From the NCBI GenBank assembly GCA_035286365.1, contig DATHJZ010000283.1, positions 1 through 63,140 of the forward strand: a stretch of DNA of 63,140 nucleotides, given 5' to 3'. The stretch comes from CADEED01 sp035286365 (lineage in GTDB: Bacteria; Pseudomonadota; Gammaproteobacteria; Steroidobacterales; Steroidobacteraceae). Made by a program: the position numbers and the translations under genes. Positions within the stretch are counted from its first letter, which is position 1. Each line of letters begins with the position of its first letter. The notes under the pieces were generated by a model, which searched no databases, was not told where the DNA came from, and saw only the letters and a program-made list of their open reading frames with translations. Positions 43,671 to 52,618 of this stretch are shown one piece after another.

Positions 43671-43689
43671 AAAGCACTTCCCGTGCCAA
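43671..43689 (-). promoter_or_regulatory. Sigma-54 promoter of the efflux/two-component operon
   Basis: On the minus strand TTGGCACG-GGAA-GTGCT matches TTGGCACG-N4-TTGCW with one mismatch. The invariant GG and GC are exactly ten bases apart (GG 43688-43687, GC 43675-43674). The start would lie near 43662. The operon encodes its own NtrC-type activator. Confidence 0.75.
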
Positions 43690-43766
43690 CGGCGGCGCGC
43701 GACCCTAACTGATTGAATTCCCCGGCGAGGGCGCTATGTCGCGCGGCTGCGTAAGCAAACGCGAGG

Positions 43767-43804
43767 TGTCCGTGTCCGGACAGCGGACGGCTACGCGGAC
43801 GTCC
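43767..43804. promoter_or_regulatory. Candidate activator (enhancer) sites upstream of the sigma-54 promoter
   Basis: The palindrome TGTCCGGACA (43773-43782) sits inside a wider imperfect inverted repeat of TGTCCG/CGGAC units (43767-43790), and GGACGTCC (43797-43804) repeats the half-site. The first is centred about 100 bases upstream of the -12 element, a normal distance for bacterial enhancer-binding proteins. Confidence 0.5.
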
Positions 43805-43812
43805 AGGCCCCG

Positions 43813-44469
43813 TTAGAAACGACGAACCCCGGTTGGTCCGCCAAGGATCACGAGATCCGCCGGCCGTGCGGCAAACAATCCCACCGTGACCACGCCGACG
43901 ATCTGATTGATGGCATTCTCGAGCGCGACGGGATCGTCGATACGCAGGTCGTGCAGGTCGACGATGTGATTGCCATTGTCGGTGATCACCTGTTCGCGCC
44001 ACACGGGGCGGCCGCCGAGGCGCGCGAGCTCGCGGCACACGTAAGCGCGCGCCATGGGGATCACTTCGACCGGCAACGGGAACGCGCCAAGGGTGTCGAC
44101 GAGCTTGGAAACGTCTGCGATGCAGACGAAGCGGTGGGCGGCGGCGGCGATGACCTTCTCGCGCGTGAGGGCGGCACCGCCGCCCTTGATCAGCTGGCGG
44201 CGACGATTGGTCTCATCGGCGCCATCGATGTAGGTATCGATCTCGCCGACGTCGTTCAGGTCGAGCACCGGGATGCCGGCGGCCTTCAACCGTTCGGTCG
44301 ATCCGTCGGAGCTCGACACTGCGCCCGCGATCTTGATGCGACTCGCCGCGAGCTCGTCGATGAGGAAGTTGACGGTGCTGCCGGTGCCGACGCCGAGCAC
44401 CTTGCCCGCAGCGATGAATTCGAGCGCAGCGCGCGCGGCGGCTTGTTTTCCAGTGTTTTGCGAGCTCAT
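43813..44469 (-). CDS. rpiA: Ribose-5-phosphate isomerase A
   Basis: Interconverts ribose-5-phosphate and ribulose-5-phosphate. GVGTGSTVNF, DGADE and KGGGAALTREK are the conserved substrate and catalytic motifs. Length 218 residues. A hairpin terminator (44504-44527) just upstream separates it from the tiny peptide gene. Together with rpe, two pentose phosphate enzymes lie in the window, about 18 kb apart. Confidence 0.96.
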   Translation of the reverse strand: MSSQNTGKQAAARAALEFIAAGKVLGVGTGSTVNFLIDELAASRIKIAGAVSSSDGSTERLKAAGIPVLDLNDVGEIDTYIDGADETNRRRQLIKGGGAALTREKVIAAAAHRFVCIADVSKLVDTLGAFPLPVEVIPMARAYVCRELARLGGRPVWREQVITDNGNHIVDLHDLRIDDPVALENAINQIVGVVTVGLFAARPADLVILGGPTGVRRF

Positions 44470-44503
44470 CGGGGATTTCCGAATTGCGGATTCCGAAAAC
44501 GAA

Positions 44504-44527
44504 ACTGCCCGCTTGGAGGCGGGCAGT
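44504..44527 (-). terminator. Intrinsic terminator between the tiny peptide gene and rpiA
   Basis: ACTGCCCGC (44504-44512) pairs with GCGGGCAGT (44519-44527) around a six-base loop. On the minus strand it is followed by TTCGTTTTC, a modest U-tract. Confidence 0.65.
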
Positions 44528-44543
44528 GTCTTTGAATTTGAAG

Positions 44544-44572
44544 CGGCGAGCGAGAAAGTTTCTCGCTCGCCG
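44544..44572. repeat. 14-bp hairpin downstream of the tiny peptide gene
   Basis: CGGCGAGCGAGAAA (44544-44557) and TTTCTCGCTCGCCG (44559-44572) are perfect complements separated by one base. There is no T-run, so it may protect the 3' end of the short mRNA or assist the next terminator. Confidence 0.65.
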
Positions 44573-44590
44573 AGTTAACCAAGGCCAGAA

Positions 44591-44638
44591 CTATTTCTTC
44601 TTGGCTTTCTTCTTGGCCTTTTTCTTGGCTTTCGCCAT
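44591..44638 (-). CDS. 15-residue Lys/Ala peptide (MAKAKKKAKKKAKKK)
   Basis: A tiny ORF of 16 codons including TAG. GGAG lies seven bases before the ATG, a consensus-like promoter (TTGAAT-16-TATACT, 44703-44676) lies about 30 bases before that, and hairpins follow at 44572 and 44527. The product is ten lysines, four alanines and the initiator Met, resembling histone-H1-like tails. Two explanations fit: a genuine nucleic-acid-binding micropeptide, or the coding part of a small RNA. I know no named family for it. The complete set of expression signals is the argument that it is real. Confidence 0.65.
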   Translation of the reverse strand: MAKAKKKAKKKAKKK

Positions 44639-44675
44639 GGCACATCTCCAGTAGTTACGGGTTAGTCCGAGGGCG

Positions 44676-44703
44676 AGTATACGCAGACGTTGACAAAATT
44701 CAA
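44676..44703 (-). promoter_or_regulatory. Promoter of the tiny peptide gene
   Basis: On the minus strand TTGAAT (44703-44698) and TATACT (44681-44676) are 16 bases apart. The start would be near 44669, giving a leader of about 30 bases with a GGAG site. Confidence 0.7.
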
Positions 44704-44756
44704 GCAAGTGTCATCGAAGTGAACGAGTGAACGACATCGACACTCATCGTTCAGCA

Positions 44757-45221
44757 TCACTCGAGCGAGAGGATGAAGTTCCAATGAGCGGCACTCAGCG
44801 GCGTGATCGAGAGGCGGTTGCCGCGTTTCAACAGCAGCATCCCATCTAGTGCGCGCGTTTCGTGTTTACGGAGTTCATCGAGTGGTATCACGCGCTTCAG
44901 GCGCCGCTTGAGTTGCACGTCGACCACATACCAGCGCGGATTTTTTGGATCGCTGTCTGCATCGTAGTGATCGTGCTTCCTGTCGAAGGCCGTCGGATCG
45001 GGATACGCGGTGCGCACCACCTCGACGATGCCGGCGACGCCCGGCACATCGCAGCTCGAGTGATACAGCAGCGCCTGGTCGCCCTTCTTGAAGTCGTCGC
45101 GCAGCATGTTGCGCGCCTGGTAATTGCGCACGCCGTCCCACATCGCCGTTTTTTTCGGGCGCTTGGCGAAATCATCGATCCCGAACGTCGACGGCTCCGT
45201 CTTCATCAGCCAGTAGTTCAT
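44757..45221 (-). CDS. EVE domain protein (thymocyte nuclear protein 1-like)
   Basis: A 154-residue EVE-fold protein: MNYWLMKTEPSTFGIDDF, WDGVRNYQARN, GDQALLYHSS and the C-terminal LSITPLSAAHWNFIL are family hallmarks. EVE domains are PUA-like and are thought to bind modified bases in DNA or RNA. Its first 50 bases overlap the end of fau in another frame, a long overlap for bacterial genes, so translation is probably coupled. Confidence 0.93.
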   Translation of the reverse strand: MNYWLMKTEPSTFGIDDFAKRPKKTAMWDGVRNYQARNMLRDDFKKGDQALLYHSSCDVPGVAGIVEVVRTAYPDPTAFDRKHDHYDADSDPKNPRWYVVDVQLKRRLKRVIPLDELRKHETRALDGMLLLKRGNRLSITPLSAAHWNFILSLE

Positions 45222-45786
45222 CGATTCCCCTTTCCGTGACGATGTAGTCCATGAACACGTCGGTCGCCGTCACGGGAATCTGCGGCACGACCTGGAATGC
45301 ATAGGCGAGACCCACGAGTCGCGGCCCGCGCCAATGATCGCGCAGGTGGCGAAAGGCGAGCGCGCGATCGTAGAAGCCCGCGCCATGGCCGAGACGCGCA
45401 CCGCGCCGATCGAATCCGACGCCGGCGACGAAAATCGTGTCGAGAAAACGCGCACCCAGCCATTCGTGGCCTTCGGGCTCGATCATTCCGAAGGAGTGCT
45501 GCCGCGTGCGCGGGTTCAGCGGCACGAAACGCATGCTGCGCGCGCGCATGCTGGTGATGCGAGGCAGGAAGATCTCGCAACGCCGCCGTCGCGCAAGCTC
45601 GATCAGCGGTTCGGTGCCGAGTTCCTGCGGCATCGATGCATAGAGGCCGATGCGTTTGCCGGGGGTGAGCCAGTGTGTGAGCGCGATCGTCTCGGCAACC
45701 GTGCGCGCGGCACGCGCACGCACAGCCGGTCGCAGCGCTCTGCGCGCGGCGAGGAGTTCTTTGCGCAGTGATTGCTTCGTGTTCAC
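45172..45786 (-). CDS. fau: 5-formyltetrahydrofolate cyclo-ligase
   Basis: Converts 5-formyl-THF to methenyl-THF with ATP, returning folate to one-carbon metabolism. KQSLRKELLAARRAL at the N-terminus and FDRRGARLGHGAGFYDRAL, the substrate and ATP site, are diagnostic. I chose GTG 45786 (VNTKQSLRK); the frame runs further upstream but through the 6S RNA gene. The zapA-6S RNA-fau order is the conserved gammaproteobacterial arrangement. Confidence 0.92.
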   Translation of the reverse strand: MNTKQSLRKELLAARRALRPAVRARAARTVAETIALTHWLTPGKRIGLYASMPQELGTEPLIELARRRRCEIFLPRITSMRARSMRFVPLNPRTRQHSFGMIEPEGHEWLGARFLDTIFVAGVGFDRRGARLGHGAGFYDRALAFRHLRDHWRGPRLVGLAYAFQVVPQIPVTATDVFMDYIVTERGIDELLADEDGAVDVRDR

Positions 45787-45799
45787 GAAGAGTAAAGAG

Positions 45800-45992
45800 A
45801 AAAGCGCTACCCGAAAGTGCCGGTGTAAGTCATTGCTCTCGAACCAGAGCAACAAGGTGGGACCTGCCCCGACATTTAAGGCTTTCCGCCAGAAGCGGAC
45901 CTGCACAATGCTGTCAGATAGCGTTGGTCCCGGGCGTTTACATTACGGTCGAGAGGTAACCCGACTTACTGTCGAACACCACAGGCAGCGCA
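45800..45992 (-). ncRNA. ssrS: 6S RNA
   Basis: The region between zapA and fau folds as 6S RNA. A closing stem pairs GCGCU with AGCGC at the ends and GGUGU with ACACC inside; a large central bubble follows; an upper stem pairs GGGACC with GGUCCC. The conserved AAGCCUUAAA and CACCUUG segments occur at the expected places on the 3' side. The length is about 190 bases. A TACAGT box (46003-45998) places the 5' end near 45991, and the 3' end runs into TTTTCTCTTT. 6S RNA sequesters sigma-70 RNA polymerase in stationary phase. Confidence 0.9.
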
Positions 45993-45997
45993 GGGTC

Positions 45998-46003
45998 ACT
46001 GTA
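45998..46003 (-). promoter_or_regulatory. -10 box of 6S RNA
   Basis: TACAGT on the minus strand, about seven bases before the predicted 5' end. The expected -35 position falls at the edge of palindromic element C and is poor. Confidence 0.5.
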
Positions 46004-46026
46004 CACCAACTTACTTGTAGGAATGC

Positions 46027-46108
46027 GTGGGGACATTCCTCATTTTGGTGAACGGGACAGATTTATTTAATGACGATGAGAATCGTCATTAAATAAATCC
46101 GTCCCCTA
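46027..46108. repeat. Palindromic element C between 6S RNA and zapA
   Basis: The 24-base arms at 46054-46077 (GGGACAGATTTATTTAATGA...) and 46082-46105 are complementary with one mismatch, around the loop GAGA. Next to them lies GTGGGGACATTCCT (46027-46040), which shares GGGGACATTCCT with element A. The zapA stop codon TAG (46108-46106) directly abuts the right arm. Confidence 0.82.
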
Positions 46109-46423
46109 CAGGTCGAGCTGGCGTGTGCGCTGTAGCGCATTCTCGACGCGCTCGCGCATGTGTTTCACACGGCCGCTGACATTCCCTTGCAATTCGGTGT
46201 CCTGCTTGCGCAGACGCAGCAGCTCGTTCGCCATGTTGAGTGCTGCGATGACAGCGATGCGATCGGCGCCGACCACCTTCCCGGTGTCGCGCACTTCGCG
46301 CATCTTCTTGTTGAGGTATTCGGCGGAATCGAGCAGAGCGGCGCGCTCATCCTGCGGACAGGAGATGAAGTACTCCTTTTCGAGGATACGAACGGTGACT
46401 TGCGCCGGCTCTTTGTCGTTCAC
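46106..46423 (-). CDS. zapA: Cell division protein ZapA
   Basis: ZapA binds and cross-links FtsZ filaments at mid-cell. The N-terminal VTVRILEKEYFISCPQDERAALLDSA and the C-terminal coiled coil are typical, and 105 residues is normal. The start is a GTG overlapping the stop of the upstream coiled-coil gene. Its TAG stop adjoins palindromic element C. Confidence 0.94.
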   Translation of the reverse strand: MNDKEPAQVTVRILEKEYFISCPQDERAALLDSAEYLNKKMREVRDTGKVVGADRIAVIAALNMANELLRLRKQDTELQGNVSGRVKHMRERVENALQRTRQLDL

Positions 46424-46650
46424 GCAGTGTGCTCCATCGTCTTGAGGCGACCGATCATCGCTTCCACGCGTGCGCGCACCTGATCGTTGCGCTGGGCGAA
46501 CGCGGAGCGCTCGGCAGCTAGCGATTCCTGGCGCTGACGCAGGGCGCGGTTCTCCTCCTTGAGAGTGTCGACGGCGACGAGAAGTTCTTCGATGCGGCGC
46601 TCGAGGCGGGCGAATTCCGCGTCGAAGCCTGATTTGTTGTTGTCTGTCAT
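46420..46650 (-). CDS. ZapB-like coiled-coil protein (TIGR02449 type)
   Basis: A 76-residue protein that is almost entirely coiled coil (FARLERRIEELLVAVDTLKEENRALRQ). It matches the small TIGR02449 family found next to zapA in many proteobacteria and is often compared to ZapB. Overlap with zapA supports a joint role at the division ring. It is divergent from ygfB across 67 bases. Confidence 0.85.
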   Translation of the reverse strand: MTDNNKSGFDAEFARLERRIEELLVAVDTLKEENRALRQRQESLAAERSAFAQRNDQVRARVEAMIGRLKTMEHTA

Positions 46651-46658
46651 GGCGCGGG

Positions 46659-46664
46659 ACTATA
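46659..46664 (-). promoter_or_regulatory. -10 box of the ZapB-like/zapA operon
   Basis: TATAGT on the minus strand ends eight bases before the ATG at 46650, with a GC-only spacer and no ribosome binding site. Confidence 0.45.
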
Positions 46665-46705
46665 GGGCCCGGCTCCGAGGGGGGTCAATTAGTTATCCAC
46701 TCGGG

Positions 46706-46711
46706 CATAAT
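46706..46711 (+). promoter_or_regulatory. -10 box of the ygfB-pepP operon
   Basis: CATAAT ends six bases before the ygfB ATG, so the mRNA is predicted to be leaderless. Confidence 0.45.
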
Positions 46712-46717
46712 TCCTCC

Positions 46718-47284
46718 ATGTTGGCCGCCACTTACGATGAGTTCGAGCAGGTGCTCAAGGAGGCGCGCGCGCTCCCGGAGCCCGCGGAAGCGCATGGAAC
46801 ATTGGCCGGCGCGCTGTGCAGTTCGCGCGATTACGGGCTCATCGAGTGGCTGCGCGAAATCCTCCCCGACGACTCTCCCGACGATGCAGCGCTGCAGAAC
46901 TCGGTACTGCAGAACGTCTACAACTCCATGGTGCGTACGCTGGTTGGCAACGATGCGGACTTCGAGCCGCTGTTGCCGGACGACGATGCACCGCTCGCCG
47001 AACGCGCGGACGCCCTGAGCATCTGGTGCCAGGGCTTCCTGTACGGACTCGGTTCCGGCACCACCGGCGATCCCGCGCGCGTTTCGGTTGAGGCCGGCGA
47101 GATCATCCGCGACTTCACCGAAATCACGCACGTCGGCCTCGAAGGCGACGAAGAGAACGAAGAGAACGAGGCGGCATTCGCCGAAGTGGTCGAGTTCGTG
47201 CGAGTCGGAGTGCAGTTGTTGTTCGTGGAGCTCGCGCCCGCGCGCGGCGAGGAGCCGGCGCCCGGCGCCGCGTCGATTCATTAA
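46718..47284 (+). CDS. ygfB: YgfB family protein (UPF0149)
   Basis: An all-helical UPF0149 protein of 188 residues: YDEFEQVLKEAR at the N-terminus and ADALSIWCQGFLYGLG in the middle are characteristic. The function of the E. coli homologue is not settled; in Pseudomonas a homologue affects beta-lactamase expression. The gene precedes pepP, the usual order. I chose ATG 46718 because of homology and the adjacent promoter. Confidence 0.9.
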   Translation: MLAATYDEFEQVLKEARALPEPAEAHGTLAGALCSSRDYGLIEWLREILPDDSPDDAALQNSVLQNVYNSMVRTLVGNDADFEPLLPDDDAPLAERADALSIWCQGFLYGLGSGTTGDPARVSVEAGEIIRDFTEITHVGLEGDEENEENEAAFAEVVEFVRVGVQLLFVELAPARGEEPAPGAASIH

Positions 47285-47294
47285 GGCTCCATCC

Positions 47295-48668
<1,374 letters not shown>

Positions 48669-48678
48669 GAGTCGCTGC

Positions 48679-49914
48679 GTGAAAGAGTGGGATGTCGTGA
48701 TCGTCGGCGGCGGCATGGTCGGCGCGAGTTTCGCGCTGGCGCTGCGCGCGACGAACCTGCGCGTGCTGCTGATCGAGAGCGTGTCGCCGGAATCGGCCGC
48801 ACAGCCCAGCTTCGACGAACGCACCACCGCGCTCGGCAATGGTTCGAAGCAGATTTTCGAAAGCCTGGGCGTGTGGCAGGCGATGGCGGCCGAGTCCTCG
48901 CCGATTCGCGCGATCCACGTGTCCGATGCCGGCCGGTTCGGTGTGGCCCGCCTCGACGCGCGCGAGCAGGGCGTGCACGCATTCGGCTATGTGGTCCCGA
49001 ACCGCGTCATCGGACGCGCGTTGTGGCAGGCGCTGCGCGCGACGCCCAACGTGACGCTGGCGGTGCCGGCGCAGCTCAAGAGCGCCACGCTGCGCGACGA
49101 CGGCGTGCTGCTGGACGTCGTCACGGAGACGACCACCGAACGCGGTAACGAAAAAGAGACCGAGCGAATTCGCGCCGCCGTCGCGGTGGCGGCGGATGGC
49201 GCGGGCTCGGTGCTGCGCGCCAGCGCCGGCATCGATGCATCGGTCGAGGACTACGAGCAGGTCGCCATCGTCGTGAACGCCGCCACCGAGCGGCCTAACA
49301 ATGGCGAGGCATTCGAACGCTTCACGGCTTCCGGCCCGCTGGCAGTGCTGCCGGTCACCGGCGGCGGTTACACCGTGGTGTGGGCGGTCGCCCCGGCGCG
49401 GGCCGCGGAGCTGGTCGCGCTCGATGAGAATGCGTTTGCCGCCGAGTTGCTGGCGGCATTCGGCTGGCGGGCCGGCCGCTGGACCAGGATCGGCCGCCGC
49501 AACACCTATCCACTCGCGCTGTCGCGCGCCGCGGAGACCGTGGCCGGGCGCGTGGTGCTCATCGGCAACGCGGCGCAGGCGCTGCACCCGGTGGCAGGGC
49601 AGGGTTTCAACCTGGGATTGCGCGATGCGGCGACGCTGGCAGAGATGCTGGCCGGCGCCGCCGCCGAACCGGACATCGGCAAGTTGTTAGCCAAGTTCGC
49701 GGCCTGGCGCGCGGAAGACCGCCAGGGTGTCACGCGCTTCACCGACGGATTGGTCAAGCTGTTCGGCAACGACACGCCGGGCGTCGGGCTGGTCCGCAAC
49801 TTCGGCCTGCTGCTCTTCGACTTGAGCCCGGCCGCAAAGCGCGCCTTGTCGCGCGTGAGCTGGGGATTCGCCGGCCGCATGCCGCGCCTGGCGCGCGGCC
49901 TGCCGCTGGAATGA
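48679..49914 (+). CDS. ubiH: 2-octaprenyl-6-methoxyphenyl hydroxylase
   Basis: A flavin monooxygenase of ubiquinone synthesis. The FAD-binding GxGxxG is VIVGGGMVGASFALAL, the DG motif is AADGAGSVLR, and the second FAD motif is GNAAQALHPVAGQGFNLGLRD. Start GTG 48679, 411 residues. The next gene overlaps by ATGA. Confidence 0.93.
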   Translation: MKEWDVVIVGGGMVGASFALALRATNLRVLLIESVSPESAAQPSFDERTTALGNGSKQIFESLGVWQAMAAESSPIRAIHVSDAGRFGVARLDAREQGVHAFGYVVPNRVIGRALWQALRATPNVTLAVPAQLKSATLRDDGVLLDVVTETTTERGNEKETERIRAAVAVAADGAGSVLRASAGIDASVEDYEQVAIVVNAATERPNNGEAFERFTASGPLAVLPVTGGGYTVVWAVAPARAAELVALDENAFAAELLAAFGWRAGRWTRIGRRNTYPLALSRAAETVAGRVVLIGNAAQALHPVAGQGFNLGLRDAATLAEMLAGAAAEPDIGKLLAKFAAWRAEDRQGVTRFTDGLVKLFGNDTPGVGLVRNFGLLLFDLSPAAKRALSRVSWGFAGRMPRLARGLPLE

Positions 49915-51137
49915 ACCACGACTACGAGGTCGCGGTGGTCGGCGCCGGGCCGATCGGCCTCGCCACCGCGATCCTGCTCGCGCGAGTCGCCGGCATTCCC
50001 GCGCCGCGCATCGCCGTCTATGACCGGCGAATCCCCGAGTCCCTGGATGCGGAGCACGTTCCGCCCCTCGATTTGCGTGTGTTCGCATTGTCGCGAGCCA
50101 GCGAAAAGATCCTGCGTACCGCGGACGCCTGGAATGACATTGCGGCGACGCGCGCCACCGCGTACGAACGCATGCATGTCTGGCACGCCGACGTGCCGCC
50201 GCACGGCGGCGATGCGCTGGTGTTCGATGCCGCGGAAATCGGCGAGCGCGATCTCGGCATCATCGCGGAGAACACTGTGCTGCAGGCGGCGCTGGCCGGC
50301 GCCGCGCGGCGTCTGGGGATTGTGCTCGCGGCGGGTGAGATCTCCGCGCTGCGACACGAGCGCGCGGCCGTGCTGTTGCGCGCCGGCGACCGCGACGTGC
50401 GCGCGCGGCTGGTGATTGGCGCTGACGGCGCGCAATCGCGCGTGCGCGACCTCGCCGGACTTGCCGTCTCACGCACCGACTACGGCCAGACGGCGCTGGT
50501 CGCGATGGTGAGCACCGCCAAATCGCATCAGTACACTGCCTGGCAGAGATTTCTTGGCGACGGGACGCTGGCCTTCCTGCCGCTTGGCGACGGACACAGC
50601 TCGATCGTCTGGTCGATACCGACCGCGCGCGCCGAGAAACTGCTTGCGGCCTCCGCCTCCGACTTCGAGCGCGAACTCGAGCAGGATTTCGACGGCGCGC
50701 TCGGCAAGGTGCAGCTCGCGAGCGAGCGGGTGAAATTCCCGCTGTGGCGCCTGTCCGCCACCAATTACGTGAGCGCACGCGTGGCGTTGGTGGGCGACGC
50801 GGCGCACGTCGTGCATCCGCTGGCCGGGCAGGGGGCGAACCTGGGCCTGCTGGATGCCGCCGCGCTGGCCGACGTGCTGGCGGAAGCCGTCAATACGCGC
50901 GAGGACCTGGGCGCCGAGCGCATCCTGCGGCGCTATGAACGCTGGCGGCGCAGCGAGAACGAACTGATGAGCGGCGCGATCGATGCCTTCGACCGGCTGC
51001 TGGCGCGCGGCACCGGCCGCGTGGCGCAGCTCGCGCAGCGCGGCATGCCATGGGTAGGCCGCTCGGCGCTGGCCAAGCGAGTATTCATCGAACGCGCGAT
51101 GGGCCTCGCGGGCGAACTGCCGGTCGCGGCACGGTAA
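49911..51137 (+). CDS. ubiI: UbiI/VisC-type ubiquinone flavin hydroxylase
   Basis: A paralogue of UbiH with VVGAGPIGLATAILLA, GADGAQSRVRDLAG and LVGDAAHVVHPLAGQGANLG. In gammaproteobacteria the second enzyme of the pair is usually UbiI, the C5 hydroxylase. With coq7 elsewhere in the window, all three ring hydroxylations of ubiquinone could be covered. The exact ring position is inferred from gene order. Confidence 0.9.
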   Translation: MNHDYEVAVVGAGPIGLATAILLARVAGIPAPRIAVYDRRIPESLDAEHVPPLDLRVFALSRASEKILRTADAWNDIAATRATAYERMHVWHADVPPHGGDALVFDAAEIGERDLGIIAENTVLQAALAGAARRLGIVLAAGEISALRHERAAVLLRAGDRDVRARLVIGADGAQSRVRDLAGLAVSRTDYGQTALVAMVSTAKSHQYTAWQRFLGDGTLAFLPLGDGHSSIVWSIPTARAEKLLAASASDFERELEQDFDGALGKVQLASERVKFPLWRLSATNYVSARVALVGDAAHVVHPLAGQGANLGLLDAAALADVLAEAVNTREDLGAERILRRYERWRRSENELMSGAIDAFDRLLARGTGRVAQLAQRGMPWVGRSALAKRVFIERAMGLAGELPVAAR

Positions 51138-51145
51138 CGACCCTG

Positions 51146-52018
51146 TTGTTCGGCATACAGAACCCCCGCGTGGCTGGCATGGCCTCCATGCTGACGGGCG
51201 TTGCGGCGTTCTCGTTCATGGATGCCAGTCTCAAACTGCTGACCGCGCACTATCCATCGGCGCAGGTGGCTGCGTTGCGCGGGCTCGCCGCGTTGCCCGT
51301 GGTGTTCGTGTGGGCGCTGTACGCGGGCGGTGCCGGCCAATTGACGCGCATTCGCTGGCCGCTGCATCTGATCCGCGGTGTGTTGTCGGTCTTCATGATG
51401 ATCACCTTCACGTTTGCGCTGAAGGATCTGTCGCTAGCCAAGGCCTACGCGCTGTTCTTCGTCGCGCCGCTGCTCATCGCGGTGTTCTCCATATTCATGC
51501 TGGGCGAGCGCGTGCAGCGCACGCAGTGGGTGGCGATCGTCATCGGCTTCGCCGGCGTATTGATCGTGCTGCGCCCGGGAGGGGTCGGGTTCGGCCTGCT
51601 CGGTACCCTCGCGGTTCTCGGCACGGCGCTGTGCTATGCGCTGTCGTCGGTGCTCGTGAAAATCATCGGCCGCACCGACAGTACGCAGTCCATGATTTTC
51701 TGGATGACCTGCATGCTCGCGATCGGTGCAACCCTGATCGCACTGCCGGGCTGGCAGCCCATCCTGCGCCAGCACTATCTGCTGATCGGCGGCGTGGCGA
51801 TCACGGGCGCCATCGGCCAATGGGGTATTACCGAGGCCTTCAAGCGCGCACCCGCCGCGAGCGTTGCGCCGCTCGAGTATTCGGGGCTCGCCTGGGTGAT
51901 CCTCATCGACTTGTTTGTCTGGTCGGTGGTGCCGGAATGGCAGACGCTGGCGGGCGCCGCGGTGATCATCGGCAGCGGACTTTACTTGTTGCGCTTCGAG
52001 TCACGGCGCCAGCCCTGA
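51146..52018 (+). CDS. EamA/DMT family transporter
   Basis: About ten membrane segments in two EamA repeats, the second ending LAWVILIDLFVWSVVPEWQTL. These exporters move small metabolites; the substrate is unknown. The start is uncertain: TTG 51146 (MFGIQNPRVAG) fits the usual N-terminal length, while ATG 51179 is the first ATG. Neither has a clear ribosome binding site. It follows ubiI after eight bases. Confidence 0.82.
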   Translation: MFGIQNPRVAGMASMLTGVAAFSFMDASLKLLTAHYPSAQVAALRGLAALPVVFVWALYAGGAGQLTRIRWPLHLIRGVLSVFMMITFTFALKDLSLAKAYALFFVAPLLIAVFSIFMLGERVQRTQWVAIVIGFAGVLIVLRPGGVGFGLLGTLAVLGTALCYALSSVLVKIIGRTDSTQSMIFWMTCMLAIGATLIALPGWQPILRQHYLLIGGVAITGAIGQWGITEAFKRAPAASVAPLEYSGLAWVILIDLFVWSVVPEWQTLAGAAVIIGSGLYLLRFESRRQP

Positions 52019-52056
52019 TCTGTCGGCTGGGTCACAGGTTCCTGCCGCGATTCGGG

Positions 52057-52062
52057 AATACT
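52057..52062 (+). promoter_or_regulatory. Candidate -10 box of the orphan gene at 52069
   Basis: AATACT ends six bases before the ATG; the mRNA would be leaderless. Confidence 0.35.
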
Positions 52063-52068
52063 GGCGCC

Positions 52069-52509
52069 ATGACGATCGAGATCGTTCCGGTAATCCTGCT
52101 GCCAACCATGGATGCGAGCCGTTTCGAGCGGTGCACGTTCGCGCTCGAGGAACGCAAGTCCACCATGACCATCTATATGAGGGAGCTCGATCCCTTCGTC
52201 GTCTTCTTCGCGCGCCTGTGCTGGCACCGGTTTACGCCGTTCGAACAGTGCAACTCGACCATCACCGAAGGCTGTCACCTGGCGGTTGCCGAAGTGAGGG
52301 GTTCTCCGGCTCTGAAGTCGCACGTGACGAAGTATCAATTGCCTCGGAAAGACGCGCAGTCCCTGCATCACTACCGCATCTATCTCGGCTCGGGTGGCTG
52401 TCACGAAGCCTTCGCGGCTGCGGCGTCGCTCAACTGGGTCGATGCGTTGAAAGGCTGGGGCCGAGTGAAGTCCCTGTTTCGCCCCGTCGCGCGCGCCGGC
52501 AATCGTTAG
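52069..52509 (+). CDS. Orphan protein of unknown function
   Basis: A possible 146-residue soluble protein with no signal peptide and no family I recognise. It has five cysteines and several aromatic segments (DPFVVFFARLCWHRFTPF). The start is ATG 52069 after a -10-like box. It lies just upstream of the tandem JAMM genes but has its own spacing and no shared promoter motif, so a link to them is only positional. Confidence 0.55.
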   Translation: MTIEIVPVILLPTMDASRFERCTFALEERKSTMTIYMRELDPFVVFFARLCWHRFTPFEQCNSTITEGCHLAVAEVRGSPALKSHVTKYQLPRKDAQSLHHYRIYLGSGGCHEAFAAAASLNWVDALKGWGRVKSLFRPVARAGNR

Positions 52510-52533
52510 GCGTTGCCGCCTTATCGAATCTTT

Positions 52534-52587
52534 AGAATTCCTTCAGTCAAGGCTGCGGGCATTTCCTAGACTTTCCGGACTGGCGTG
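52534..52587 (+). promoter_or_regulatory. Promoter of the first JAMM gene
   Basis: This 54-base block aligns without gaps to the block at 53170-53223 before the second JAMM gene (35 of 54 positions identical by eye). Conservation is concentrated in CTT(C/T)AGT(C/T)A and in TCCTA(G/T)ACTTTC, the latter containing the -10 box TAGACT (52567-52572). Confidence 0.6.
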
Positions 52588-52618
52588 AATTGGCCGGCAT
52601 ATCTGGGAGCGAGAGGAA

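Noticed and set aside
44591..44638. Lys/Ala ORF as a fragment of a longer histone-like gene
   Set aside because: The frame is closed by a stop, has its own ribosome site, and no K/A-rich coding continues upstream or downstream, so it is not a remnant of a larger gene.
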